Shown: positions 1 to 7,290 of the stretch, in pieces | Position numbering within the stretch: the first letter of the stretch is position 1 | Layout of the letters: the number at the start of each line of letters is the position of its first letter | From: Terriglobia bacterium | GTDB taxonomy: Bacteria; Acidobacteriota; Terriglobia; UBA7540 | Length of the DNA: 10,838 nucleotides | NCBI GenBank assembly: GCA_030040455.1 | Contig: JASHTR010000522.1 | Location: forward strand, 1-10,838 | Direction of reading: 5' to 3' | Notes under the pieces: generated by a model | Databases searched by the model: none | What the model was told of the DNA's origin: nothing | Seen by the model: the letters and a program-made list of their open reading frames with translations, nothing else | Program-made: the position numbers and the translations under genes

Positions 1-654
1 AAGCTCGACCGCCAAAGGCTGATCTTCTGGCTGATCAACGGCAGCCTGGTGCTCGACATGGCGAGCTACGTGGCCTTGTTCACGACCGGTAACCCCTTCT
101 TTGGTTTCACGCTGGAGCTTTCCTATCTGCTCATGGTGCTCTGGCCGGTACTGCTCGTCATCCAGTTGCGCATCTTTACCCGCACCAGCCAACCTGACCG
201 CAGTTGGAAGTTCATCCGGGCGGCTTATGTTTGGCTGCTGATTGCCATGGCCATGATGCCTCTTCTGATGCCTTATAGTGCCTGGGAAGGAGAAGGCTTT
301 TCCCACGCCTTCTGGGGCGCGCATCGGCACGCTTTCACCGTCGGCTTTATCAGCATGATGATTGTGGGTGTTTCATCGCGCGTCGTGCCGATCCTCGCTG
401 GAGTTGACTCGAAACATCTCACGTCGCTCTGGGGACCTTTTATTCTCCTTAATACAGGCTGCGCCGGTCGCGTGATACTGGAAATCCTCACCGACTCCGC
501 TCCTCGCGTAGCGTATCCTTTGATTGGAATTACAGGCTTTCTGGAATTGGGGGCGCTGGCGTGGTGGGGGATCGGTCTGTGGCATGTGATGAACCTCTCA
601 AAGACCCGTCGTGCAAGCGTGCTGCGCGTCCCCGTTCCCCTGGGGGCGCAATAG
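1..654 (+). CDS. NnrS-like polytopic membrane protein, C-terminal part (5' end outside window)
   Basis: Frame 1 is open from the first base to the TAG at 652-654 and encodes 217 residues; the true start lies upstream, so the in-frame GTG at 49 should not be taken as the start. The protein is almost all hydrophobic helices. A segment reading HRHAFTVGFISMMIVGVSSR matches the conserved histidine/glycine/arginine helix of the NnrS family (haem- and copper-containing membrane proteins tied to nitric oxide and denitrification). The segments FIRAAYVWL and FLELGAL recur as FIRLAYVWL and FLELAAV in the full-length protein encoded on the other strand at 1232-2809, so the two are paralogues. The gene converges on the 763-1179 gene with about 108 bp between them; I see no clear intrinsic terminator there. 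The family call is good, but the exact function (NO stress versus another respiratory role) is inferred. Confidence 0.75.
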   Translation, partial: KLDRQRLIFWLINGSLVLDMASYVALFTTGNPFFGFTLELSYLLMVLWPVLLVIQLRIFTRTSQPDRSWKFIRAAYVWLLIAMAMMPLLMPYSAWEGEGFSHAFWGAHRHAFTVGFISMMIVGVSSRVVPILAGVDSKHLTSLWGPFILLNTGCAGRVILEILTDSAPRVAYPLIGITGFLELGALAWWGIGLWHVMNLSKTRRASVLRVPVPLGAQ

Positions 655-762
655 CATTGCTCGCTGCAGGTGTAAAATCCGGCAAAATCGCATCACTCAC
701 CAACGAGTAACCCAGCGGATGACGCGCGCGGAAAACGGCCCGACCTTTGGAATTCCACGGCA

Positions 763-1179
763 TCATCTGACGCGCAGAAGGAAAAGCACGCTGAGCCATC
801 CGATGGCAACCAGCATGACTGCCTCGACCAGGTCAAAGATAATAATGGCCTGGTTTAGCCTCGGAGCGTATCCCGCATCATCTCCTGGTGAGCTGCCAAG
901 CTGAACTTTCCCGAACTCACCGGATAGCCAGACTCCCAGGTGAATGGTTGCGAACAGAACGGTCAGTGTTTTCCACGCGACCGCTCGCCATATCGGCCAG
1001 GCCGCGAGGCTGAGCACCCAGTACAATGCCTCCACCCGCAACGCCCGCCGGGGAGGAAATTGTTTTTTGATCCACGAGCCCCCCGCTCCTCTCCAGGCCT
1101 TGAGGATCGTTGCAGTGGAAAGGTGAATGAGCAGCATCGGCAGCGTGTACGCCGCAATGATGAGGGCAAGAATCTTCAT
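763..1179 (-). CDS. Small four-helix membrane protein, unrecognised
   Basis: 138 residues from ATG (1179-1177) to TGA (765-763). Four hydrophobic stretches are visible: about residues 2-24, 48-66, 70-87 and 110-135. A basic loop (KK, PPRR, around 38-48) follows helix 1, which suggests that this loop is cytoplasmic. Histidines sit inside helix 1 (H19) and helix 3 (H80), which could bind haem or a metal, but nothing proves it. No Shine-Dalgarno sequence is convincing. The gene starts 52 bp after the stop of the NnrS-like gene (1232) on the same strand, so it is probably cotranscribed with it and may assist that protein. I do not recognise the family; copper-resistance D-type or small haem membrane proteins are possibilities only. 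Confidence 0.7.
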   Translation of the reverse strand: MKILALIIAAYTLPMLLIHLSTATILKAWRGAGGSWIKKQFPPRRALRVEALYWVLSLAAWPIWRAVAWKTLTVLFATIHLGVWLSGEFGKVQLGSSPGDDAGYAPRLNQAIIIFDLVEAVMLVAIGWLSVLFLLRVR

Positions 1180-1231
1180 GGTGTGTTGCGCTGCCGATGA
1201 AAGACGGCCGCAGGGATCCCGATAACCGCCG

Positions 1232-2809
1232 TTACTTCCGCCCGGTGCGGCGGGGCTGCCTCCGGCTGAAAAACTTGTTGAGTTCGATGATCAGATGATC
1301 CAGATTGACCCCATCAGCCACAGCGGCCTCGGCAAGGCTGAGAGAACGGGGGATCGCGCGTCTTCCGGCAAGCGTTCTTAAACCTTCGCGGATCAGAAGA
1401 GACTTTGTTTCCGGGAAGCTGGCGACATACCAGTAAAGCGGAAGCTTCGCGCTCACGCCACTCGCCGAAAACCAGGCCGGCATGGGCTGCGCGAGCGTCG
1501 TCACCAGGTTAATAACAAAGGCGATCACGGCCGCTAATTCCAGAAAAGCTGAGAAAGGCAGGAGGCTCCAGAGCGGTCCTCCGGTAGAATAGGCCACCGC
1601 TTCACTCAAAACCCGCAAGAGGCACCCGACACTCAAAAGCCACAGGCTCCCCGCCATGAGCCGGACGCTATAGAGCTCGCGGCCATTCAGGAAAGATGGC
1701 AGGATTCGCGGGGCCAAGGAAAAGATCAACGTGGCAATAAAGCCCACCGTGATCGCATGGCGCGATGCCCCACCGAGACCAGAGACCTGCGGCATAAGAT
1801 CTGCCGCCACTCCCAGGGCGGCGCCAATCGCCAGCCAAACGTATGCCAGCCGTATAAAAGCAGGGTAGTGCCGGTAAACGCCGGCGAGCTTCGCAGGCCG
1901 CGCGGAAGCATGGAAAATCCGTACCTCCCGGATCGCGTAAACCGCCAGCGCCAGCGCCAGAACGTCTGCGAGCAGGAATTGCTGCGCCAAGGCGCTAGCC
2001 ACCAGCACGCCAACTCCGATCGAGAGCCAGCGCGCCGCCTGATGCACCGGAGTTTCGAGGCCGAGGAAGATTGTCACAAACCGCGTGCTGTATCCCCACG
2101 CCACCGCAACTGCGAAGCCCCAAAGCGCAATCAGGAGAAACGTGCGATCCTGCAGCGGAGGGAACAGAGGAGCGCTGCCTCGGACGGACACCTGGATCGA
2201 AACAACCAAGTTGAAGATAAGCGCCACGCCGAGCGCACTGAACCCACAAAGACCCAGCCAGGAACCCAAATCCTTCGGCTTCTTCCTGCTGCTTCCACCC
2301 CTGAAAACCAGGACGCGTTGTGCCAGCGCGTATGCGGCAAGCTCTAAGATCGCCGAGCCGACCAAGCCCAGGCGCCATTCCCGCGCGCCGATGCCCGCCC
2401 ACCATCGCCAGGCGACGCCTACCGTCCAAAGCACCCAGATCGTCCACACGACCCCAAACTTCTTTAACGGACGCCCACGGAATTTCGGCAACACGTAAAG
2501 CGAGATACCCAGGATGAAGCTGCCGACCCATCCGAATAACTGGGCGTGGCCGTGGGCCTGGATCCATGCCGTGCTCGCTGCCGTCGCGGCGTGGTGCTCC
2601 GAGATAACAATCAGGTTCCAGACACCGAGAAATGTTCCCGGAAGCGCAAGGAAGGCAAGACCAGCCAGGATAAAAGCCGCCAGAGCCCTGGCGGCGTGGT
2701 GCTCGGGAGAAGGGTCGCCAACATCCGCCTCCTCTTCGCGGTCTCGCCGGTAAGCCAGCCGCCATGCCTCCGGCAACTTCTCATCGTTAACGGCGGTCTC
2801 GTTCATCAC
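1232..2809 (-). CDS. NnrS-family-like membrane protein with soluble C-terminal tail
   Basis: 525 residues starting at GTG 2809 (an ATG follows at 2806 and may be the real start); stop TAA at 1234-1232. After a charged N-terminus of about 40 residues there are roughly 12 membrane helices up to residue 440. Family hallmarks are an HGHAQLFGWVGSF stretch (H86, H88) in an early helix and RHAITVGFIATLIFSLAPR (H351) in a late one, resembling the NnrS histidine motifs that hold haem/metal. The tail (about 445-525) is soluble. Its end, around 489-513, reads like the helical SLEEA-GLDLEELL-EL pattern of ScdA_N/DUF1858-type domains, though the cysteines of ScdA are absent. At 525 aa it is longer than typical NnrS (about 400 aa). 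It lies downstream of a Crp/Fnr regulator and upstream of a small membrane protein. A nitrosative or anaerobic stress role is inferred from family and context. Confidence 0.75.
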   Translation of the reverse strand: MMNETAVNDEKLPEAWRLAYRRDREEEADVGDPSPEHHAARALAAFILAGLAFLALPGTFLGVWNLIVISEHHAATAASTAWIQAHGHAQLFGWVGSFILGISLYVLPKFRGRPLKKFGVVWTIWVLWTVGVAWRWWAGIGAREWRLGLVGSAILELAAYALAQRVLVFRGGSSRKKPKDLGSWLGLCGFSALGVALIFNLVVSIQVSVRGSAPLFPPLQDRTFLLIALWGFAVAVAWGYSTRFVTIFLGLETPVHQAARWLSIGVGVLVASALAQQFLLADVLALALAVYAIREVRIFHASARPAKLAGVYRHYPAFIRLAYVWLAIGAALGVAADLMPQVSGLGGASRHAITVGFIATLIFSLAPRILPSFLNGRELYSVRLMAGSLWLLSVGCLLRVLSEAVAYSTGGPLWSLLPFSAFLELAAVIAFVINLVTTLAQPMPAWFSASGVSAKLPLYWYVASFPETKSLLIREGLRTLAGRRAIPRSLSLAEAAVADGVNLDHLIIELNKFFSRRQPRRTGRK

Positions 2810-2848
2810 CCGAAGCAGCTCAGGACATCAACTCAATTACGAAGCTAT

Positions 2849-2896
2849 CGAGACCATCTGAGCATTCGGCGGGAGTGGGTTCAATGACTTCGGTCA
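2849..2896 (-). promoter_or_regulatory. Predicted promoter with Crp/Fnr-type operator for the NnrS-like gene
   Basis: TGAC-TTCG-GTCA at 2885-2896 is a perfect inverted repeat with TGA-N6-TCA spacing, the core spacing of CRP and FNR sites; read on the minus strand one half extends to TGTGA. Immediately downstream in the minus direction is TTGAAC (2884-2879), then 17 bp, then TCAGAT (2861-2856), weak matches to -35 and -10 boxes. The start site this predicts (about 2849) would put the repeat centre at about -41.5, the classic class II activator position. The regulator gene at 2952-3656 is the obvious candidate binder. The repeat is seen directly; the promoter and the regulatory link are inferred. 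Confidence 0.5.
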
Positions 2897-2905
2897 CAGA
2901 GGTAT

Positions 2906-2940
2906 TTGACGGGCTCGAGCCAACGGCCGGCGGTCGTCAA
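2906..2940. repeat. Inverted repeat enclosing a 10-bp palindrome, between regulator and NnrS-like gene
   Basis: TTGACG (2906-2911) and CGTCAA (2935-2940) are perfect complements. Between them lies the palindrome GGCTCGAGCC (2912-2921, sharing the flank of the left arm). In RNA from the regulator gene this would fold just past its stop codon. There is no T-tract, so it is a poor intrinsic terminator; it may be a structured 3' end or a second operator. Evidence is limited to the symmetry. Confidence 0.3.
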
Positions 2941-2951
2941 CGGCCCCGCAT

Positions 2952-3656
2952 TCATCCGCGCTCTTCGCTTTCTTCCACCTCCGCTTCAAGTCTTCCCAGG
3001 TCCCGCACCGTCACCGCTTTCCCGTGGACGTGGATGATGCCCATGGTCTGAAGCCGGCCAAGGTTCCTTGACACAAGCTCGCGAACCGTCCCGATCTGCG
3101 CTGCCAACTCCTGGTTGGTTGACGACAGATGGATCGTGATGCCACGCTCTGTCTCCTTTCCTTCGGTCTTTGCCAAACGCAAAAGAAGCGCTGCTAAACG
3201 GTGGCGCACGCTTGAGAAAGAAAGCTCATTGATGAGATCGACCATCGCGCGCAGCCTTGATCCCACAACTTTCAGCACTTTCAGTCCGACCTCAGGGTGC
3301 TCCAGGAAAAGCGACTGAAAGTCCTTCTTGCGGATAAGCAGTAGCGTGGACTCACTAATGGCCGCGGCAGAAGCGGGGTAATCCCCACCGTCGAAAACCG
3401 GCAGCTCCGCGATGGAATGCCCTGCATCCTCGATGGTTAGGATTTGTTCGCGGCCGGTGTGTGAAGTCTTGAAAATCTTGAGTTGTCCCGACTGAATCAC
3501 ATAGAGGCCCTCACATGCGTCACCTTCGACGAAGACCGTCTGGCCCGGCGCGTAATGCAGCTTGACCGCTCGATCCAGAAGAAATTTCATCTCCGTTTTA
3601 GACAGGTCTTGGAAAAGCGGGATGTGCTTTAACGAAGCATGTTCGGCTAAAGTCAT
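2952..3656 (-). CDS. Crp/Fnr-family transcriptional regulator
   Basis: 234 residues, ATG at 3656-3654, TGA at 2954-2952. The N-terminal cyclic-nucleotide-binding-like barrel spans about 12-130 (PGQTVFVEGD at 37-46, GLYVIQSGQLKIF at 50-62), then a dimerisation helix at about 128-150 and a winged helix-turn-helix at about 150-220. The recognition helix carries E193-x-x-S196-R197, the arrangement used by FNR-type proteins that read TTGA-like half-sites, rather than the RE-type helix of CRP. The only cysteine is C48, so an FNR-style 4Fe-4S cluster is excluded. The cAMP pocket arginine/serine motif is not evident. A DNR/NnrR-like NO-responsive or other non-FeS sensor fits best, given the NnrS-like gene downstream. 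The 192 bp upstream show no promoter I trust and no strong ribosome binding site. Confidence 0.88.
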   Translation of the reverse strand: MTLAEHASLKHIPLFQDLSKTEMKFLLDRAVKLHYAPGQTVFVEGDACEGLYVIQSGQLKIFKTSHTGREQILTIEDAGHSIAELPVFDGGDYPASAAAISESTLLLIRKKDFQSLFLEHPEVGLKVLKVVGSRLRAMVDLINELSFSSVRHRLAALLLRLAKTEGKETERGITIHLSSTNQELAAQIGTVRELVSRNLGRLQTMGIIHVHGKAVTVRDLGRLEAEVEESEERG

Positions 3657-3848
3657 TGATTTGTAGGGTTACTTCAAGAAAGAATCTCGATTCGACCTCG
3701 CCCACGGTTCTCATCGAGCTTCTAACCCGTCTATTGTTTCGGAAGACGCGGTGCTTTGCAAGCAGACGCATCGGGTCGCTACCATCTTCCGGAAGTGACG
3801 GCCGCCGCGGAGGCCGGATCATCACCGCCAACGTAGCTGGAGGCTTCT

Positions 3849-5408
3849 TTAAATATTCTGTCTGGGAGGTCGGGCCGTCATCGTGGCGCTCGAACCCGAA
3901 TCGAAGATGCGCCGATACAAGTCTTCGCCGTAGCTCGTTGGTAACGGCTCACCTGGGGTCAGTCGAAACGTCCGCCGGCCGTCGGCAAGCCTTTCGGCGC
4001 GAAGGAATAGCGCGGTATCCATCTTCGCGAGGTAAAAACTCTGCGCCAAATCGAACAGGTGGGTTACATAAAACACTTTAACACCAGCTTCCACGAGAGC
4101 CCGGACAATCTGTCGCGCGATCTCTGAGCCTTCCCTTTCGTTTGTTGACGCAAATGATTCGTTCAACAGAACGATGCTGTTCGGAGCCAGGTTGTCCACA
4201 ATAGAGCTCATCCGGCTGAGCTCTTCGTCGAGCTTTCCGCTCCTCATGCTGGCGTCCTCTTCCCGCTTGAAGTGCGTAAAAATACCGTGACCAACATTGG
4301 CACGGAACGACTCGGCCGGAACAAACATGCCGCACTGCGTCATCAATTGGGCAAGCCCGATGCTGCGTAGGAACGTCGACTTGCCTCCTCGATTGGCGCC
4401 GGTGATCATCACGAGCATCTTGCCCTCAGCGTTCACATCATTGCTAACGACCTTATTCTCCATGCTCAGACCCAGGCAGGCATCGTAGAGTCCCCGACCG
4501 GAAAGCATTGCCCTGCCGGCCTCCAGAGGCTCGGGAAAACAAATGGGATTGTCCTTCCGGGCCAGTAAATCACGCAGGTTCAGGCAACCGACGTAGAAGC
4601 CCAACTCCAATCGCAGCATGCTGAAGAAGCTCAGAATATGGTCAGCCGATTGAGCAAGCGCAGCGGCAACATGACTGACTCCTTGGCTCCTCAACTCTGA
4701 AAGTGCCCTGAAACCACTCTCATCGCGGTCATCAATTTCGTAAGCATAGCTTGATTCGTTCCAGCGAGTTACCTCCTCAATCCAGCCGTGGAAGCGCTCC
4801 AGCCAGCTTTGCCTTGCCTCCGATGGCTTGCGAAGAACGTAGTTGGCACCCTTGTTGCCTTTAGCGAGTTCGGCGCTCAGCAATATGCCGTTGCGAAATG
4901 CAAGTTGCTGTAAATGGTTCCCGACGATCCGCAGGTACTCTTCGTCAAGCTCTTTGGCAAACATGCCGAAGAGCCGGATGAAGCCTTCTGAATGAAATTG
5001 CGGGCCCTGGCCATCCGCAATCTGTCTTAGCCTCCCGAGCAAATCCATAAAAATATGAAGCTGATCGAGTGATCGATGCAAGGTTCCTTCAGGGTATTTC
5101 GGGGACATCCAGCCCCAGACCTGTCTGGCGCGCTCGAGCGCCTCCACCGCAATGCTGTATATGTCCCGGACAACGTTGGGGCATTGGAGGCAATCGGCCA
5201 GGATCTGTTGGCGATAGAGTATCGCCTCCGGATCACGGAGGCTGGCCAAGACCGCCCTGTTCGTCACTTCGAGTAAGAACGTGTCGCCCCCTGCCATTGC
5301 GGCGAAGAGCGTGCCCAGCTCCAGATCCTGCACTAGGTCGGTTGCGTTCGGCGGTAAACCCTCTGCCAGGTCAAAATCCCGGTCTCTATACATCAGAAAC
5401 GCTTTCAC
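3849..5408 (-). CDS. MutS domain V-type ATPase, second member of a paralogous pair
   Basis: 519 residues from a GTG (5408-5406) that overlaps the TGA of the upstream paralogue (GTGA overlap), which implies translational coupling. The N-terminal part (about 1-320) is mostly helical and resembles only the core/lever region of MutS; domain I with its mismatch-reading Phe-x-Glu is absent. The ATPase part has Walker A TGANRGGKST (336-345), THFKREED (378-385), an ABC/MutS-type signature SGKLDEEL (390-397), Walker B IVLLNES (412-418) with N416 where MutS has Asp and E417 kept, and a switch histidine in VTHLFDL (H450). It probably binds and slowly hydrolyses ATP in a dimer, most simply with its neighbour. 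Cellular role unknown; classical mismatch repair is unlikely. Stop TAA at 3851-3849. Confidence 0.85.
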   Translation of the reverse strand: MKAFLMYRDRDFDLAEGLPPNATDLVQDLELGTLFAAMAGGDTFLLEVTNRAVLASLRDPEAILYRQQILADCLQCPNVVRDIYSIAVEALERARQVWGWMSPKYPEGTLHRSLDQLHIFMDLLGRLRQIADGQGPQFHSEGFIRLFGMFAKELDEEYLRIVGNHLQQLAFRNGILLSAELAKGNKGANYVLRKPSEARQSWLERFHGWIEEVTRWNESSYAYEIDDRDESGFRALSELRSQGVSHVAAALAQSADHILSFFSMLRLELGFYVGCLNLRDLLARKDNPICFPEPLEAGRAMLSGRGLYDACLGLSMENKVVSNDVNAEGKMLVMITGANRGGKSTFLRSIGLAQLMTQCGMFVPAESFRANVGHGIFTHFKREEDASMRSGKLDEELSRMSSIVDNLAPNSIVLLNESFASTNEREGSEIARQIVRALVEAGVKVFYVTHLFDLAQSFYLAKMDTALFLRAERLADGRRTFRLTPGEPLPTSYGEDLYRRIFDSGSSATMTARPPRQNI

Positions 5409-6982
5409 GGTGTAATGCGCCTCTTGACGTGGTTATAGGTCAGGCGATACTTCTCAGCGATCGCCACGGCGTAGGCAAGGCCGTCGGCCGGTCTCCGGAC
5501 GATCTTGAACGTTCGTAGCGCCGGATCTTTGGAGTCGACCGTGCTCACCACGCTCACGGTGGTTTCGCTGAGCGAGGCCAATTCATCCAGGAAAGTTACG
5601 GACACGCAAAGCAGGTCGCGTTCGATAATTTGTTGCATGATCTCTTTGCTGAGAAACAGCGCGTCGCTCAGCGTCGTGGAGAGGAAACTCTCATTCATGA
5701 TGAGGACGCTGTGGTCTGTTGCAGATTCAAGGATCCCGTGAATTCTGACCAGATCGTCTTCCAGCTTTCCACTCAGGTTGTGGATATCCTCTTCCCTCTC
5801 GAAGTGGGTGAACAGTTTGTCGAACAGAAAGAGCCTCGCCTCCCTTCCCGGCACAGGACAGCCGATGCTAGCCAGGTAATGAAGCTGTCCGAAGGCGCGG
5901 GCGAAGGTCGTTTTCCCGCCCTGGTTCGGTCCCGACACGACAAATATGCGCTCCGGATCCTTAAGGTAGAAGTCATTCGTCACGACGGGCATGTTGTTGC
6001 AGACGAGCGTGTTCGCGAGGGCGAGATCATATACGTCACGCCCATAAACTTCTTTGGACTGGTCGGTCACCGCGGGATAGCAGAAGGATAGTCCAGCACG
6101 CTTGATGCGGTCCAGGTACTCAAGCCAAGCCATATAGAACTGTACTTCCCGGTCGAACCGGGCGATGGTGCCGTTGAGATAGCCGCGATGGCGATCGTAG
6201 TATGCATCCAGGGATAAGAAGATTTCGCGATACAACTGAGCGACAAGGTCCAGGATGGCCGCTTCAACGTGGTTCATGTCAGCGCTGGAGTAGAGATCGA
6301 ATGAGTATTTCTTTGCCCGCCCTTGGTTGAACTTCGCAAACGTCTGCAGCACCTCTGCGCTGTAGTCAGGCTCCGAGTCATATTTCCGCACCTCGATGCG
6401 CCTGCCCTCAATGTGAAGAGAGTATCTGATGGCCGAGAGGTCGGATTTCAACTTCTGCGTTTGGGCGCAAAGCGAAACGAAATCATCAGACTCAGTGTAA
6501 TAGGCCAGGTAGTCGCGGAATTCCATGAAGCCGCGCGAGCGGAGGTCTGTGACCGCCAGAGAACTACCGAGCTGATTGACGGCATCACAATAAATCTCCA
6601 CGGCGTCCAGAAACCAGCTTTGCTTCTGATATTTGTAATCGAGTTTTTCTGCTTGAGCGAGATGGCTGCGCATCCTGTGCATTTTCTCGGCAAACGACCG
6701 GATATATTGGAACAGTGCAGGGTTCTCGAGGTCGCGCAGTATATCGTGACGATAATGGATCGCCTCGAGATGCCTCAACGGGGCATAGAAGAAGGGGTCC
6801 AGGTTGTATTCCTCGCGCCCGGCCGTTACGACCGCGACGACCTGGTCGAGATTCAGGTCGGTGAAGAATTCAGGCGTCTCGTGCCGATCTACATCTCTGC
6901 CGATCTCGGAGCCGTCGAACAGGATGCTGTTGAAGGACACGGAATGGGGGGGCTTGCACGAGGAGTTTGGCGTTTGCGTCAT
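5405..6982 (-). CDS. MutS domain V-type ATPase, first member of a paralogous pair
   Basis: 525 residues, ATG at 6982; an in-frame GTG at residue 15 would line up better with the start of the paralogue, and no strong ribosome binding site decides between them. Residues about 20-330 are a helical MutS-core-like region (LEAIHYRHDILRDLENPAL at 72-90 recalls the start of domain III) without a mismatch-recognition domain. The ATPase region has Walker A SGPNQGGKTT (350-359), THFEREED (392-399), signature SGKLEDDL (404-411), Walker B VLIMNES (426-432) with N430 in place of the usual Asp and E431 kept. The switch-loop position reads VTFLDEL, so the His seen in the paralogue is Phe here (F464). The strongly shared THFxREED-SGKL-NES blocks show a common ancestor. 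Transcription should start near 7254, behind a crcB-like leader. Function unknown. Confidence 0.85.
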   Translation of the reverse strand: MTQTPNSSCKPPHSVSFNSILFDGSEIGRDVDRHETPEFFTDLNLDQVVAVVTAGREEYNLDPFFYAPLRHLEAIHYRHDILRDLENPALFQYIRSFAEKMHRMRSHLAQAEKLDYKYQKQSWFLDAVEIYCDAVNQLGSSLAVTDLRSRGFMEFRDYLAYYTESDDFVSLCAQTQKLKSDLSAIRYSLHIEGRRIEVRKYDSEPDYSAEVLQTFAKFNQGRAKKYSFDLYSSADMNHVEAAILDLVAQLYREIFLSLDAYYDRHRGYLNGTIARFDREVQFYMAWLEYLDRIKRAGLSFCYPAVTDQSKEVYGRDVYDLALANTLVCNNMPVVTNDFYLKDPERIFVVSGPNQGGKTTFARAFGQLHYLASIGCPVPGREARLFLFDKLFTHFEREEDIHNLSGKLEDDLVRIHGILESATDHSVLIMNESFLSTTLSDALFLSKEIMQQIIERDLLCVSVTFLDELASLSETTVSVVSTVDSKDPALRTFKIVRRPADGLAYAVAIAEKYRLTYNHVKRRITP

Positions 6983-7021
6983 AGCCGATTGTCCGGGGAA
7001 ATGATGGCTGTTTCGTCGTCT

Positions 7022-7037
7022 CGTGTGAACTCACACG
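7022..7037. promoter_or_regulatory. 16-bp palindrome in the MutS-pair leader, possible operator
   Basis: CGTGTGA-AC-TCACACG: two perfect 7-bp arms separated by 2 bp, 40-55 bp upstream of the first MutS-like start codon. The TGTGA/TCACA words recall CRP half-sites, but the spacing (TGA-N2-TCA) is wrong for that family. It could be an operator for another dimeric repressor, or a hairpin in the roughly 270-nt leader RNA. No known site is claimed. Confidence 0.4.
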
Positions 7038-7199
7038 GGACCGCGTGAAATTACCAACGGCCTGAAACCACGGAAGGACGCTCGCTGGGAGGAAGACGAC
7101 GGAGAAATGGGTGCGAGTCCACGCCCGTCTCGCGGGGCGGTAACACGCAACCTGCATAACCTTCCCGGCATCGTCTGCTCCTTCCGAGTTCTGGCGCTT

Positions 7200-7251
7200 G
7201 CAGGAGTCATCTTCCCCCAGAAAGGAGCGGTTGCCGGTGGACTCCAACACC
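7200..7251 (-). ncRNA. crcB-like (fluoride riboswitch-related) variant leader of the MutS-like operon
   Basis: Read on the minus strand. P1 is GGTG (7251-7248) with CACC (7239-7236), enclosing an 8-nt loop TTGGAGTC. Loop bases GGAGTC pair with GACTCC near 7203-7208, forming the fluoride-riboswitch pseudoknot, and the block GATGACTCCTGC (7211-7200) matches the 3' consensus. The linker and P3 segment (7235-7218) matches the eno riboswitch at 16 of 18 positions, including GGCAACC and CCTTTCTG. Differences from consensus: the A6 equivalent is U, the U38 equivalent reads A (with about two extra bases beside P3), and A49 is G. Downstream AGGAG (7182-7178) can pair with CTCCT (7206-7202), an alternative stem like that of eno. 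The fold is well supported; the ligand is unknown and may not be fluoride. Confidence 0.7.
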
Positions 7252-7260
7252 ACTAGCGTC

Positions 7261-7290
7261 AGTATTGCAGGACGGCCAATCGGTTGTCAA
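7261..7290 (-). promoter_or_regulatory. Sigma70-type promoter of the MutS-like operon
   Basis: On the minus strand a perfect TTGACA (7290-7285) is followed after 18 bp by AATACT (7266-7261, four of six matches to TATAAT). Transcription would start near 7254, so the crcB-like P1 helix (7251) begins only a few nucleotides into the RNA. The leader to the ATG at 6982 is then about 270 nt. It also contains a possible CGCCC/GGGCG hairpin (7122-7139) and the 7022-7037 palindrome. Confidence 0.65.

Noticed and set aside
1757..2347. Open frame of 196 codons opposite the NnrS-like gene
   Set aside because: It is the antisense shadow of a clear membrane protein; the composition (Arg, Gln, Pro-rich) is typical of a shadow frame.
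3785..3796. CTTCCGGAAG palindrome upstream of the Crp/Fnr gene
   Set aside because: A 10-bp palindrome does not resemble a Crp/Fnr site and is about 130 bp from the start codon with no promoter context.
7081..7150. Cobalamin riboswitch-like words (GGGTGCGAGTCC followed by a C/G-rich hairpin) on the + strand
   Set aside because: The remaining conserved blocks are missing, no gene follows in a sensible position on that strand, and the region is better explained as the minus-strand leader of the MutS-like operon.
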